A stretch of DNA of 64,000 nucleotides from Morinoia aosen (lineage: Eukaryota > Arthropoda > Malacostraca > Amphipoda > Talitridae). A program made the translations under genes and the position numbers. The notes below the pieces were generated by a model. It worked only from the letters and a program-made list of their open reading frames with translations, searched no databases and was not told the origin of the DNA. Numbering within the stretch: the stretch's first letter is position 1; every line of letters starts with the position of its first letter. Shown here piece after piece: positions 11,456-23,053 of the stretch. The stretch is taken from the NCBI GenBank assembly GCA_030386875.1, contig CM059559.1, positions 67,842,392 through 67,906,391 on the forward strand, written 5' to 3'.

Positions 11456-12169
11456 GTAAGTGTATGACAATCACAGCAGGACGAGGGCTTATCATGTGTG
11501 CCACCTGTTCGTCTGAACTCCACCATCAAAGCGGACGCCATTGATTTTTAGAATTATCCAGTTCATTCTGGAGTTTTTCATTTGAAACACAGTCCGTTAT
11601 ATTGAAGCAACAGTAAATAATACCAGGAAAACTGGTATTTTCCAATCATTTCCTTGATGTTATGTGATTGAATGGGTAGAAATAAATAGACATTCCACTA
11701 GATAGACAACAACAAATTTCTTCCCTTATTTCTAAACTAGCGACTCTAGAAATACATAAGCAAACTTCATCTCCAGTAGCCTTCAACCAAATCCAAAAAC
11801 ATACTTCATCTAACTAAGCTTCCATTTTATCACACATTTGCCGGCGTGGTCCGTTCTCTTGGTCCAGGCCACCACTTCTGACGCATGGATAATTTTTCTC
11901 TTGTCATTTTGTAGCTGATAAGAAAAACATAAAAAGAGCGGACCACGTCATACGCCACAGCTGTCGAACGTTCGTCTCTGCCTACGCAACGGAAGGTTAA
12001 TAAGCGTAAGCGAGCTTTGTGGCAGAACTTCTTTACGTTTTTTGTACAAAATATTATGTAAGGCTTAAGTTAAACAACGAATTAGTCTCATGCGCAGCAG
12101 TGCAATCGAGAATTTATTCTTTCAAAGCGTGAGTGTAGAGCACCAAAGTATGTGAGATAAATCTTTACT
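11456..12169. other. Intergenic with two small hairpins
   Basis: AATACCAG and CTGGTATT form a short hairpin near 11618-11640. GCGTGGTCCGTTCTCTT at 11844 is the near reverse complement of AAGAGCGGACCACGTC at 11935, about 90 bp away. No gene recognised. Confidence 0.45.
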
Positions 12170-12545
12170 GTGCATACAGTGTACAGACTGCTCTAGCTAC
12201 CAGTATCTGTACAGTGTACACACTGATGTAACTACCAATATCTGTACAGTGTACACACTGTTGTAGCTACCAGTTTCTGTACAGTGTACACACTGCTGTA
12301 ACTACCAGTATCTGTACAGTGTACACACTGCTGTAACTACCAGTATCTGTACAGTGTACACACTGCTGTAATACCAGTATCTGCACAGTGTACACACTGC
12401 TGTAACTACCAGTATCTGTACAGTGTACACACTGCTGTAACTACCAGTATCTGTACAGTGTACACACTGCTGTAACTACCAGTATCTGTACAATGTACAC
12501 ACTGCTGTAACTTCCAGTATCTGTACAGTGTATACACTGCTGTAC
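12170..12545. repeat. 35-bp minisatellite, about 10.5 copies
   Basis: Unit CAGTGTACACACTGCTGTAA plus CTACCAGTATCTGTA. Each unit contains the near-palindrome CAGTGTACACACTG. One unit near 12370 lacks a base; others carry point changes. Confidence 0.92.
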
Positions 12546-13014
12546 AGCTATACCATTCCGCTTTTGACAAAAAATTGACAATTTCGGTTACAGATACGAA
12601 AAGTATGCTTGCAAAGCTTATTAAAATTCGAATTTATCGAGGTAAAAATGTTTTTTAAGTTACTTTCAACACTTTATTAGTAATAAGACACCTCTACCAA
12701 TTCGAAAAAATAAAAAAAAATAATTTCCAATAGTAAGCTAATATTCAATTCGATACGACGTAAACACTGTTTCTTTCCACACACAATTGCGTTCTCTTTC
12801 TCATTGCGGTCATCACTCGTCTTATGGAAGCATCATTTTCTGGAGCAAATCGATTCCGTTGACAATTCTGTGCTTAATATCATCAATGTTTCTTGAAGGG
12901 AAATTATAAACTTTACTTTTTCGATGTCCCCATTATAAAAAATCTTCGCCACGTTCTATATATTTAATCTGTATCCATATTCTGGAGAGACATTAACTAC
13001 CTGGCATCTCGGTT
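12546..13014. other. AT-rich intergenic stretch
   Basis: Nothing recognised between the 35-bp array and R1 copy B. Confidence 0.5.
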
Positions 13015-14129
13015 CCCTGTCACAAGTATGCTGAGGTCGGAATAAATTGAAGTGACTTTTGTTCTCAGTACTTGATATAAAATTTTCTCTATTGTTCCAA
13101 CAGTACAGGAAAAAATCAGGTAATGTTTTGTAACCGAGCACTGAACACGAATGTGGCCTTCAAATTACATGTGACCATTAATCAACTGAAAATATGATTT
13201 AAGAATTGAAACCCAGATCACAGTTCTGAGTTAAATGAATTTGGAAATATTGAGCTTTCTGTGAACATTCAAAGAACTCTCTAAGCAATATAGTCTCAAC
13301 AAAGGGCAAAAATAGGATTAATGATGAGAAAAATCGGTAATTTTTCTTCAAAAGATTTTTGTGACTTCGTTAATTACTTTTTGTTTCATTTGACTCAATC
13401 ACTGTAGCTCATTTCACTCATTGCCTTCTGCTAAATTTATCAACCTTCGTTGCTTATGATTTTATACGACAAGAGCTAGAAAGAGATAAAACAGTTTTTT
13501 CCCATAAAGATGATACACAAACGTCATTGATTTTGAAAATGTCATGACATAAAGATCAGTAGTTGATATAGATAAATTTGTTATAACAAACCATTCCAAA
13601 TCAAGTAGTAGAGTATTTGGCTATCTATAGACTTTATTCAACATGCATTCGTTAATTAAGTAGAGAATCTTCAGGCATGTGGTTACGAAATACTGGGAAC
13701 TGCGTAAAACCATGCAGATACTGAAATATTTGGTACCATATCCGTAGAGTTTTGTAACTTCATCATAAATGCCGTGCTGCACCACGAGTACTGCAACAGT
13801 CTTATTTTCAGTGCACTGGAACATTTTCTACGCAAACTACAATACTGGTGGCTATAGCTTAATGGTCTCAAAAACTTATCAATTCTTTCATGATTCGATC
13901 GAATTCAGCGACACAAGAAAGTCGTGGTAATATTTAGGAACGCAAATACAGTGGAGGAGATTTACATAAGTTTTTTTCCCAATTCACAAATAGGAGCGAT
14001 AGCTGTGTCTAAATTTCGTAAATTTCAACAGATTCCTTTTTTTCTTTTTTTCTTTAATATTTATTACGGAACTAAATGGTTGTAAGTATTTAATCCGTAG
14101 ATGATCGTTGTGTGTGCATTTAGTGAAGA

Positions 14130-14310
14130 AAAGAGGCAACGCGCCTCGGTTGGAGACATGCGACGCTGTGCCTCAGAGCGCGGCGAGCACGGTCAGCAGC
14201 TCTGCTGGCCGCGCTGACGGAGGCGAGTTCGGACGAGGCGAGGGAGCTGAAATGCCTCACGCGAGCTGAGGCCGTCAGCTGTGGTGAGTGCTGCCGTTTT
14301 GGAGGGTTGT
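14130..14310. other. GC-rich, CpG-dense patch
   Basis: Locally much richer in CG dinucleotides than its AT-rich surroundings. GTCAGCAGCTCTGCTG and GGCCGCGCTGAC can fold on themselves. No coding sequence or RNA gene is recognisable. Confidence 0.4.
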
Positions 14311-14587
14311 TGGAAACTCATCTCATCTTGAGAATTCTATCTTTTTTTGCAATTAGAATTTTGTATTTTTCTGAAGAGTTTTTGTCTCACGAGTTGCCCA
14401 CGCACTTTAGCATCCATATTCCAGCGAGATGCTCAAAAATGGGCTCGGTAGTTGGGCTACTTGACTTTATTTTGGAGGACTAATTGTAAAGGGAGGACTA
14501 ATTGGAGCACAAATTGTATCTTTCGGTTATTTACTACGAGCAAAATTAGATGTTCAACAGGGCTGAAAGTTAAACATCTTGACTCGA

Positions 14588-14775
14588 CACGCATGTGACT
14601 TGAAACGAGTCGCATTTGACTTGAAACGAGTTACGTGTGACTTGAAACGAGTTGCATTTGACTTGAAACGAGTTGCGTGTGACTTGAAACGGGTTGGGTG
14701 TGACTTGAAACGAGTTGCGTGTGACTTGAAACGGGCTGAGTGTGACTAGAAGCGAGTTTATGTGGCTTGAAACGA
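14588..14775. repeat. 21-bp minisatellite, about nine copies
   Basis: Unit TGACTTGAAACGAGTTGCGTG with alternating ATT and CGT variants. The minus strand therefore encodes a trivial heptapeptide repeat. Confidence 0.88.
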
Positions 14776-15612
14776 ACTCCACAATTGAAATGGGTTTCGG
14801 AAAGGGATGTTGAACAACATTCGGATGATAGTAAAACACAATAAATAATGTTAGATAAACATATTAAAACAATACCAATACGAAAAAAATTATCAGAGGT
14901 TTTCTGAAAGTTTTTGAGATTGTTATAAGAGCTTTATTAATTGTATTAATTATATGACCAAAAACTTATAAAAATCTCATTAATATTATAATAAAATTTA
15001 TCTAAGAAAATTCTAAGCCGCGAATTGAATTTTGGGTTTTCTTTGTACGGATCAGGTTGAGAATAACTTTGGAACCACGTTTTCCAATTCTCAAGTCATA
15101 TTTAGTAAGAAAGTGCAGGATTCGTAACATTTTCCATTAGCGAAATTTTTTATAAAAAACGTAAGGGTATAACTAATTTTTTTCAATTTTTTAATGCTTC
15201 GAAAAGAAATGAAACTTTTTTGGCAACATCATTATTCGGTTGTAAATTAAGAAAAACAACTTATCTAACTGGAAATTATTTGAAATATCCCATAAAATCC
15301 CTATGGAATTCTGTAAGGAAACCTTACCATTCTGTAAGTTGAATTTCGTATTCATTTTTCCTTGAGCGAATCAGGCTGCAAATAATTTTGAAACCGAATT
15401 TTCCAATTCTACACTACTTTGTGATTCTACACCTTCTGATTTCTACTGAGAAATCAGTGAATTTGAAACACTGTTACACACACGGCAAAACTTTATATAA
15501 AATACGTAAAAGAATTCCCGTACGAATTTTGTTCAAGGTAAATGGCAACTTCGGTTCGAATTTTTATGTCCGTTTATGGTCAAGCGACTCATAACACCTA
15601 TGACCCGACTCA

Positions 15613-15738
15613 TCACACTATAACACCAAAGTAACTTGGGATGCACATCTGTAACCTGCAGCCTACGTAATGACTGCAGCAGCAGGTGCCTGTGGGGCAG
15701 TCGGTATCGCTCTCACATGGCAGAAAGTCTAACTTCAG
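15613..15738 (-). CDS. Cysteine-rich peptide fragment (exon B), similar to exon A
   Basis: The minus strand encodes LPCESDTDCPTGTCCCSHY then VGCRL, ending at a stop at 15613-15615. The start of this matches exon A at nucleotide level (TGCCATGTGAGAGCGAT in both) and the match runs on to a shared GC-x-L. The six framework cysteines align. Unlike exon A there is no GT directly after the CCC codons. Its upstream side abuts a MULE 5' fragment at 15738, so it looks like a displaced or broken exon. Function unknown. Confidence 0.4.
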   Translation of the reverse strand: MKLDFLPCESDTDCPTGTCCCSHYVGCRLQMCIPSYFGVIV

Positions 15739-15904
15739 GTCAAAAAAAATTGAAAATGGGATTATTACGGTAAAATTATCCTAAACCCTTCTTCTATCGA
15801 ATTCTAAAGTTCTTTACCCCGTGCGCGCAGCCGAGACCCCCAAAAACTCCCCAAAAGCGAGCAGCCCCCCACCCAGCTACCCCGACGCGCAGCGCGTCTA
15901 AGCC
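15738..15904 (+). mobile_element. Detached MULE 5'-end fragment
   Basis: About 167 bp matching, in opposite orientation, the 5' end of MULE copy 1 (19757-19930). It includes the GC-rich block CGTGCGCGCAGCCGAGACC and GACGCGCAGCGCGTCTAAG. The outermost 18-20 bp of the MULE terminus is missing and cysteine-rich exon B stands in its place. Confidence 0.8.
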
Positions 15905-16812
15905 AAGGAAGTTGGATACATGGAACCGGCATCGCTATCTTTTGCCAGTCAAGCGCGTGAAGCCACTTTTGCCGACCCAAGCCCCGCCCACCCGGCATTA
16001 GGTCCCTGTGTGGAGGTGCTGTTGCAGTGGAGGGGAAGCACCACCTCCATCATCAGCGACTGAAGACCGCGCTGTTAAATGGCAGACTTGCGCTATACGT
16101 TTTTTTCTTAGGCATATATTTCAATTGCGTCCTCGCTGAATGATAAAGAAACTCAAATTGAGGAAACTCGTCCTTGACCGCAGCGTGGATAGCGGCGCCC
16201 TGTCACGCTGAGTGTCTGACACGCACTGAGCCCCATCTCCATGTGTGTGCCCGTCAGGCCTTCCACGCTCGTCAATCTTTGTACCCTAGGCGGGCATGTA
16301 TTTTACCCTAGAATGCCCCTTGATTACCCTAGAAAAATTAAATGACGTCTTTATAATAATTACCGTACAGTCCTTTATCATGCTCTCAGCTTTGCCCTTA
16401 ATTACGTCGCATCGGAAGAATATTTAAAGTTTCTAGGGATTCGCTAATTAATAAATGAATGATCTGAACACCTTTGTTATGGAAATGTGTGTAAAATGAC
16501 ATCCTTCCATTAACATTACAAAAGGTATTCCCAAATGTGGATCGGAAAACAACTCAGAGCTCAGTGGTCGACAAAATTGAAGTCCAGAATTACATAACTA
16601 GTGTTCACAATACATAAATATTCATTGTTATAGAAACCAAACAAAAAATTGGGATAGAAAAAACAGACCTATGTAATATTTTTACCCGCTCGTTGTATTG
16701 AGTCTTTTGACTGATCCAAAAAAATGAATGAACTCTACGGGCGTTGTTAAGTATAGCCTTTGACCAATCTGTTCAAAACAAGAGAAAACATAACGTATTA
16801 CAAATAATTTTT
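15905..16812. other. Intergenic with TACCCTAG motifs
   Basis: No gene recognised. TACCCTAG occurs three times at 16283-16335; the same octamer clusters at 22870-22965. Confidence 0.45.
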
Positions 16813-16822
16813 TTCACCAGAA

Positions 16823-17185
16823 AGCCCCCTCAAGGGGATACAAATATTGTGTCCATGGGAATTAGCGCTCCCAAGGGGACTATGTAAGGGCCTGAGCTAT
16901 AGGTTAGTTAGGCTTTCTTTTTGTTAAAATAGAGTAGGTTTTTGCTTTGTTACGGACCATCTTTTTTCGGTTCACTGCTGTCCTATTTTTCAGCACCTAC
17001 TACTTTCTTCTTCAACTTTTTCTTGTTTCATGATCTTCTTTCTTAGCTTTCTATTTCTGTGCTCTTTCTGCGTAGATTCCGCGTTTCCTTAACTCCATAC
17101 TAAATGGTGCCTTCTTCCTTCCTCTCTTTTGATAGCCTTCGTTGCGGATAGGGAGGCTTAAACTAACTAATAATCTAATCTAATC
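16823..17185 (+). mobile_element. 5'-truncated non-LTR retroelement tail with target-site duplication
   Basis: A 363-bp insertion ending in a TAATCTAATCTAATC tail and flanked by the 10-bp direct repeat TTCACCAGAA at 16813-16822 and 17186-17195. A 3' microsatellite tail plus duplication is the signature of target-primed reverse transcription. No coding sequence remains. The right duplication overlaps the first two bases of MULE copy 1, so this insertion hit the edge of the MULE. Confidence 0.7.
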
Positions 17186-17846
17186 TTCACCAGAAGGCCA
17201 TCGAACGGTTTTTTCCTTGAAATTTTCAAAAAATGAGTAAAAATACTTTCGGAGTGAAATAGGCTCTGAGGTATTAATAGCATGTTTATAACAATCGAAT
17301 AAACATTCATCGCCTATAAGTTTTTTAATTTACCCATACCCCCCCTTCCCCCCAGAGGAGGAAAAATTTTAAAATTGCTATTTCTCAGTCATCATAGTAG
17401 ATAGAGACGATTTTATTTTTTTGTTTGATTCACTATAAACATACCTACAAAATTGAGATATAGTTTTTGAATATCGCTGTAAAATTTTAATTTACCTATT
17501 TTCGAAAAATTTTACCCGAATTTTTTTCTTTACATGGCAATAAAAATATTTCTAAACTTCGAAACAAAAAACTACATCTCAGATTCATAGTACTGACTTT
17601 GATCTCGATGATGCAAAAAAAATCTTCTCCGTAGGTGGAACGCTGTACGTGGAATTGCCCGTTGAAGTTGGAAAATGTAGTTCGGAGAAAACGCGGTTTT
17701 AGTTGAAGACACATTGCTGAACAGGACACTATGTTTTTTCTCATCATTACAGACTAACTATGACACTACTGATAATTTTAATGTATTCCTATAATCTTTC
17801 ATTGTTTTTTTCATCACTCTTACAAACTAAAACTTCATAATAGTTT

Positions 17847-19617
17847 TCAGAACATTCCAGGTAAATAATCAGGCTCATCTATATCATCGACATGAGCATT
17901 GGTTGGCCGGTTCCTTTCCCTGGTCATTGAAGCATTATTTTTATTTTCAATTGTTGTCATTGTTTCACACGATTCTTCTGTGAGCAAACCTAATCTCTTC
18001 AGCAAACTACCTTCTGCTACTCCAAAATTGTGTTGGAGAACTGTGTCCTGTGCAGCAAATATAACTTTATCCAAACTCGCATGTTTAATTTTGGGGCATT
18101 TCATACAAAGCTTGGAATGGAGACTCTCATTTGAAATTTGAGTTTTGTTCATCATGCACCGAGATAACAAATTTGTTGATGTTAGATCAAGGTACACTCT
18201 CAGAACTTCTTTCCTGAGGGATGCGTTCAGTCCAGAGAGGTACAGGTTGTGTGAGTTGTGGGACTCAGGTGTCTCTCCCTTGGCGAGCGCTCGGTTATAG
18301 AAACACCAGGAGGTTTCACCTGTTGGGCTTCTGGTTTGACGAGGGTCATCGTCGCAGCTACTGGCATGGTCGTAGCTGCTCAAGACACCAACACGCATTG
18401 ATTCCACAGTCCCTGTGGCTGCGTGTTGTCGGATATTCATGCCAAAGTATTTGGTCAATTTATCTATCGAAGAATCAGTAAGCCCTCCTTTTCCAGCAAG
18501 CAGGGACCTCCTCACTGTTTTTCCAGTTTTCGTGGTCGTGTCTCGGCGTAAATCTTTTTTTAGGTTTCTCAATCGCGTTCTGAGTCGTTTAGAAACGTGA
18601 TTGATACACTCTTCCTTGACGACGGGAACCTCATTAGGGCCTTTCCCGTCGTTCAAGGAAGTGACAGCATTATAGGCGGAGGAGTCCCCATCTCCAATAA
18701 ATTGGGTGTACCGCAAATCTTTCTCTTCCGAGCGCTGCCACATTACAACAGCACATCTACTCTCCATCGATCCCGAACTCTCACCCTGAAAATTGCGCTG
18801 ACACTTCTTGTGCTCACGTTCTTTCCACACCTCAAACTCCTCACTTGACATCTTCTTCTTCTTTTTTGCGCAGGCGTCACAAAATTTCGACAAAACATGA
18901 AAGTCCAAAATAAAACCAGTCTCTGCATGAATTACAAAGCCAACACCAATGTTTGACTTGTGGCCTCTGGTCAGCCAGCTGCCATCAAAGCTGACAGTAA
19001 CGTCAGTCAAACCACCCTCGCTACCCTCACACTCCTTCACAGCGCGCACAATATTTGGGGACAGTTCATTATAAAATAGTTTTATATTTTTATGAAGAAA
19101 GTCGAGTTGTCTATAATATTTTCCTGAACTACCGGGAGAAAGTGACTCATAGAGACAGACCGATCGGTAACCGAAAAACCCCAGACCTTTCGTTTCACAC
19201 GAATTAATTTTTTCCGAGGTTCCAGGAAGTATGCTTACTTTTTTTACTATCTAAACCTACAACACACTTTGGTTCGTAATTGTACACACTCTTAGAACAT
19301 TTCTTACACTTGACGCTTAGTGGAATGTCTAGAGACGGAATCACCGTGTTCAAGGTCAAATTACAGCCAGCTGACTGGTCGCACTCATTGCACTGCATAT
19401 GAGCTGCCATTTCCTTGACAGCTTCTTTGGGTAGAGCTAACATTTGATCCCCGTACTCTGAATTATCATCTACTTGTTGAAGATTCGAGAGTCGTTTACG
19501 TCTTTTTAGACAACTTTCAATAGGCACACTAACCACTTTCGCACTTTCACTAGGTTGCCTTTTTCGTTTGAGAATATTTTGCGCAGAGCGCTCTGCCACT
19601 TTAGATTTTCTGCCCAT
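17847..19617 (-). pseudogene. MULE transposase with a single frameshift
   Basis: Same protein as the intact copy at 23208-24977 and very similar throughout. In the copy-1 minus strand, ACCTCGG followed by six A replaces the ACCTCGCC followed by four A of copy 2 near 19218. The net +1 shift ends the first frame after HTSWNLGKN. Downstream, the frame through the catalytic region (SFDGSW, GDGDSSAY, NESLHSKL) is open to the C-terminus. Because only one lesion is obvious, inactivation looks recent. It could be mobilised in trans by the other copy because its termini are present. Confidence 0.88.
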
Positions 19618-19756
19618 TTCAGGAGACACACGTATGAATCCTCTCACAATGACAGTCCGACGATCACTGTCAGTAACCAATGAAAGATTAGCAGTGTTAA
19701 AAAAACAACAACAAAAATCGAACAACCAATCACTGCTGTGGGGGTGAAGAGTTAGT

Positions 19757-19952
19757 TCTCATAGCTTAGACGCGCTGCGCGTCGGGGTAGCTGGGTGGGG
19801 GGCTGCTCGCTTTTGGGGAGTTTTTGGGGGTCTCGGCTGCGCGCACGGGGTAAAGAACTTTAGAATTCGATAGAAGAAGGGTTTAGGATAATTTTACCGT
19901 AATAATCCCATTTTCAATTTTTTTTTTGACCTAAAAACCGTTCGATGGCCTT
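19757..19952 (-). repeat. MULE 5' terminal region
   Basis: Contains the 20-bp terminal tip and a GC-rich, partly palindromic stretch (GACGCGCTGCGCGTC at the inner edge). The same block exists detached at 15738-15904. The intact-transposase copy at 23 kb lacks it. Confidence 0.8.
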
Positions 19953-20055
19953 AAAAAGCTATACTGCTCACATAAAAAAAATTTATTGGGAATACACAAT
20001 ACAAAACTACAATCTACAACATAATAAAAACGCTATCACGCTCGTTGTATTTTGT

Positions 20056-21616
20056 AGTGCTGGACACAAGTATTGGCACAACTTAATTTATCGCGTATTT
20101 CAAAGACTTTGAGTTCTGGATTGGGGTAAAGATTACTTAAGGTTCAGCCAACATTCATTAAAGACTAGCGAAAAATACTGGATATAAGTTACCAATATCA
20201 TAAAATACTAACCGAATGAAAAATAAAATAGAACAAAAGGATTTAGCCGCAATTTATACTTTAAATTTTCTAGTACAATTTGAGTATCTTCATTGCTTTC
20301 GCTCCTGGAAACATGAGAGAGTTTTTAGAAACTCTTAGAGGCACATTTGAAGTCAAACAAATATGATCAGCACAATCATTTACCTTCAAGATCTACATGA
20401 AAGCGGACTTCGGTGACAATAATACCGAAAGTCAAAAATGTTGCAAAAACAATTCGAAAGCAAATATGGAGTTGGGCTTCGTAATGAAGGATTAACATAC
20501 AGGCAAATCGCTTAACGCGGTGAACTTTCATACTCAACTATTGGAGCTATTGTTCGGAAGTTTGAAGTGACGGGTGCAATCTCTAATTTGCCAAAAGCAG
20601 GAGCTCCTCGCAAGATCAAGGATCCCTGTTGGAGTTATATGCTTTGTAAAGTGACTAATGAACCCATGACAACCCGGGAAGATCTGCAACAAGGACTTGA
20701 GTTTCATGAAGTTGGCGTCAGTCTAAAAGTTATCAGTAAAGAATTGCACCGTAGTGGTCTACGGACCTTCACTCTTCGTTGGACTCTTCTTCTGAAAGCT
20801 AATCATGTGGAGAACTGTTTGAAGTTGACCAAAGACCATCTTGAACAGGTTGTGTGGTCTGACGAAAGTAAAATTGAGCTCTTCCACTGAAATGATTCTC
20901 GTCATGTATGGAGGAGACCGGGGACTGCCTATGATCCTGAGGACATCCTCCCTACTGTCAAACATGGAGGAGGCAATACCATGATTTGCGGCTGTTTCAC
21001 TTCTCAGGGTGTAGAGAAACTCAACGTCATTGATGTCAAAATGGATAGCTCCATGAACCAGCAGATAGGCTGATTCCAAGCGCAAGAAAATCTTCGCTTG
21101 GCTCAAGTGGATCTTCCAGCAAGACGACGACCCAAAGCATACAACCAAATTAACAGGAGAATGGTTTGCTAATAAGAAAATAAGTGCTATCCCTTGACCC
21201 ATCTAGTCTCCTGACTTTAAAAATTTGTGGAAAATAGTGAAATCTGCAGTGCAGAAGAGAAATCCATTTTTTACAGAATTAAGGACAATCTGCGTTGAAG
21301 AATAGAACCAGGTTCCACCTAAAGAGTGTCATCAGAACGTTTCAAACTACATCAACCGTCTGCATGCTGTAATTGCAAATAAAGGCCATGCGACTAAATA
21401 TTAGATTTTATTTTTATTTTAGCCAAATAATGTTATACCAAATATTTTTTTGTTCGGGTGATGTAACGAGTTGACCATTCAATTTTTTCTGTTCGGTTAT
21501 AAAATTCTGTTAAATAAATGTTCTCTGAACCTTTTGTAATCTTTACCCTAACCTAGTACTCGAAGTCTTTGTAATACACGAAAAATTAAGTAGTGCAAAT
21601 ACATGTGTCCAGGCAT
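20056..21616 (+). mobile_element. Decayed Tc1-like transposon
   Basis: The left end (CTGGACACAAGTATTGGCAC at 20060) and right end (TGTCCAG ending at 21613) are inverted repeats of about 80-90 bp, e.g. CTTAATTTATCGCGTATT against GTAATACACGAAAAATTAAG. TA sits at 20054-20055 and 21617-21618. It lies between the two inverted MULE copies. Confidence 0.8.
20438..21404 (+). pseudogene. Tc1-like transposase relic
   Basis: Starts at the ATG at 20438 and can be followed to TKY-stop at 21402-21404. An early in-frame TAA interrupts the first helix-turn-helix, another stop follows ELFH near 20888, and more frameshifts follow. Recognisable parts are the paired-like segment (STIGAIVRKFEVTGAI), the linker, VVWSDESKIELF (first catalytic Asp) and HVWRRPG. 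Not functional. Confidence 0.85.
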
Positions 21617-21617
21617 T

Positions 21618-23053
21618 AGATTAATTATTATTATTTAGATTATTAATTAGATTATTATTATTTGGAAAACTAGATGTAGTGAAGCCAGATTCTTTAGGGT
21701 AATATACTGCATGCATTAAACCACGTACGATTTCGTTCTTCAAACTCTCTTTTTTTGGTGAAGTTTTGGTCAAATTTAATTAGCTACAGAAACGTTCAAC
21801 GAAAGAATTTGAAAATGGGTGGGACAAAACGTTGAAATTTCAATTTAAGATTTGGATAACATGGTAGCCCACTGGGATTTTTACCAGTTGGCTACCATAT
21901 ATTATTTTAATCATTTTATCATTATTATTATTATTATTATTATTGTTATTACAGTATTATTTTTAAACATTGTTGCCCAGTAATTGACGGCTGGTATGAC
22001 TAGTGTTAATTGTTCATCCAAGAAATGTTTCCGCCTCTCTTCCCCGAGACATTTCTTTTCGACGAACTTTTTCATTTGAGGAATTTCGTCTAATACATAT
22101 GACAAAGATTTTGGGTCAGTGTTGAACCTTTATGCGGATTTAGACAGCGTACGAAATCATGTACATGATCCTCGACGGAAAACTTTTTCTCGATTTGGAA
22201 AACTGCTTCAACCAAGAAGCATCTACAGTTAGTAAAATCTCTCTTCGGCTTGTGAAGTAATTCCAATTATCTCTGACATCGTTTCAGTTCCTGTTATCTC
22301 AGTGTATATATCACCTACTGACACAAAACACTGGCGAATGTTAGATGGGGCAAATTCAGCAAAGAAATAGTTGCATTCTTTACACAAGCAACATGCACAA
22401 AATGGGAACAAAAGCTCGTACTTAGGCTGTAGATTTCAGATCTTAGATTGAAGATATTCGGAGAACCAGATTGAAACAGAGTATTCAATGCGTTTAATTT
22501 CCCCTAATTGTAATCGATGAACTCCAAATCAGTGAGGATTAAAGCATTGGCTATCATATCATTTACCTGAGTTAGCTCGCTAAACGACGACTCAAAGTAA
22601 AGTGAGAGTACATCCCACTGCTCCAGCAATCGTCCTACACAAATGTGCGATGAAGCTTCACGGCGCTCACTGCGAAAAGAACCGCAACTTGTTCAGTACC
22701 GGTATGGAACGCGTTTTAACTTGTGCTATATTTAAGACTCTAATGTTGATACGTACAATCTTTGAATCACTGTCTTCAGCTGAATTAATTCTTATTTCGG
22801 TTACTCAACTGTAATTATTTACAATCTTTAATATTTTTCCATTATTTTATTAACCAGATTTTAAATATAGATTTTACCCTAGATTTTACATTTTTTCTCT
22901 TTACCCTAGACTCTACCCTAGGAGGGGTCTAATTACCCTAAACTAGGGTAATTACCCTAGGAGTTGAAGCACTGGTGCCCGTATACCCTACAGCTACCGA
23001 AAATTGGCTTCACTTTAGAGCGCTGATGCCGCCTCCATTCTTAAACCTCCTCG
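21618..23053. other. Intergenic between Tc1 relic and MULE copy 2
   Basis: Contains an (ATT)n microsatellite at about 21915-21945 and a TACCCTAG-rich patch at 22870-22965 with the hairpin ATTACCCTA-AAC-TAGGGTAAT. Small open minus-strand frames at 21911-22105 and 22229-22411 look like scraps of a decayed gene but match nothing I know. Confidence 0.45.

Larger units (their letters stand above)
13015..15335. repeat. Dispersed repeat R1, copy B
   Basis: Homologous in blocks to copy A. 13020-13800 matches 4740-5510. 13900-13945 matches the sequence right of the hAT-like insertion. 15000-15335 matches about 6380-6640 (GTTTTCCAATT, AAGCAATGAAACTTT-like and CCAATATCCGGTT-like blocks). About 1 kb between 13950 and 15000 is absent from copy A and includes a GC-rich patch and a 21-bp tandem array. 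A partial internal duplication recurs near 15345-15410. Confidence 0.65.
17194..19952 (-). mobile_element. Mutator-like element (MULE) copy 1, frameshifted
   Basis: A 2,759-bp element bounded on both sides by the same 20-bp inverted tip AAGGCCATCGAACGGTTTTT (17194-17213 and 19933-19952). It contains a transposase on the minus strand, an AT-rich 3' region and a GC-rich 5' region. No convincing 8-11-bp direct duplication is visible. Confidence 0.85.

Noticed and set aside
22229..22411. Cysteine-containing minus-strand frame resembling the start of a zinc-finger (ZAD) domain
   Set aside because: Spacing and later residues do not fit; no convincing homology.
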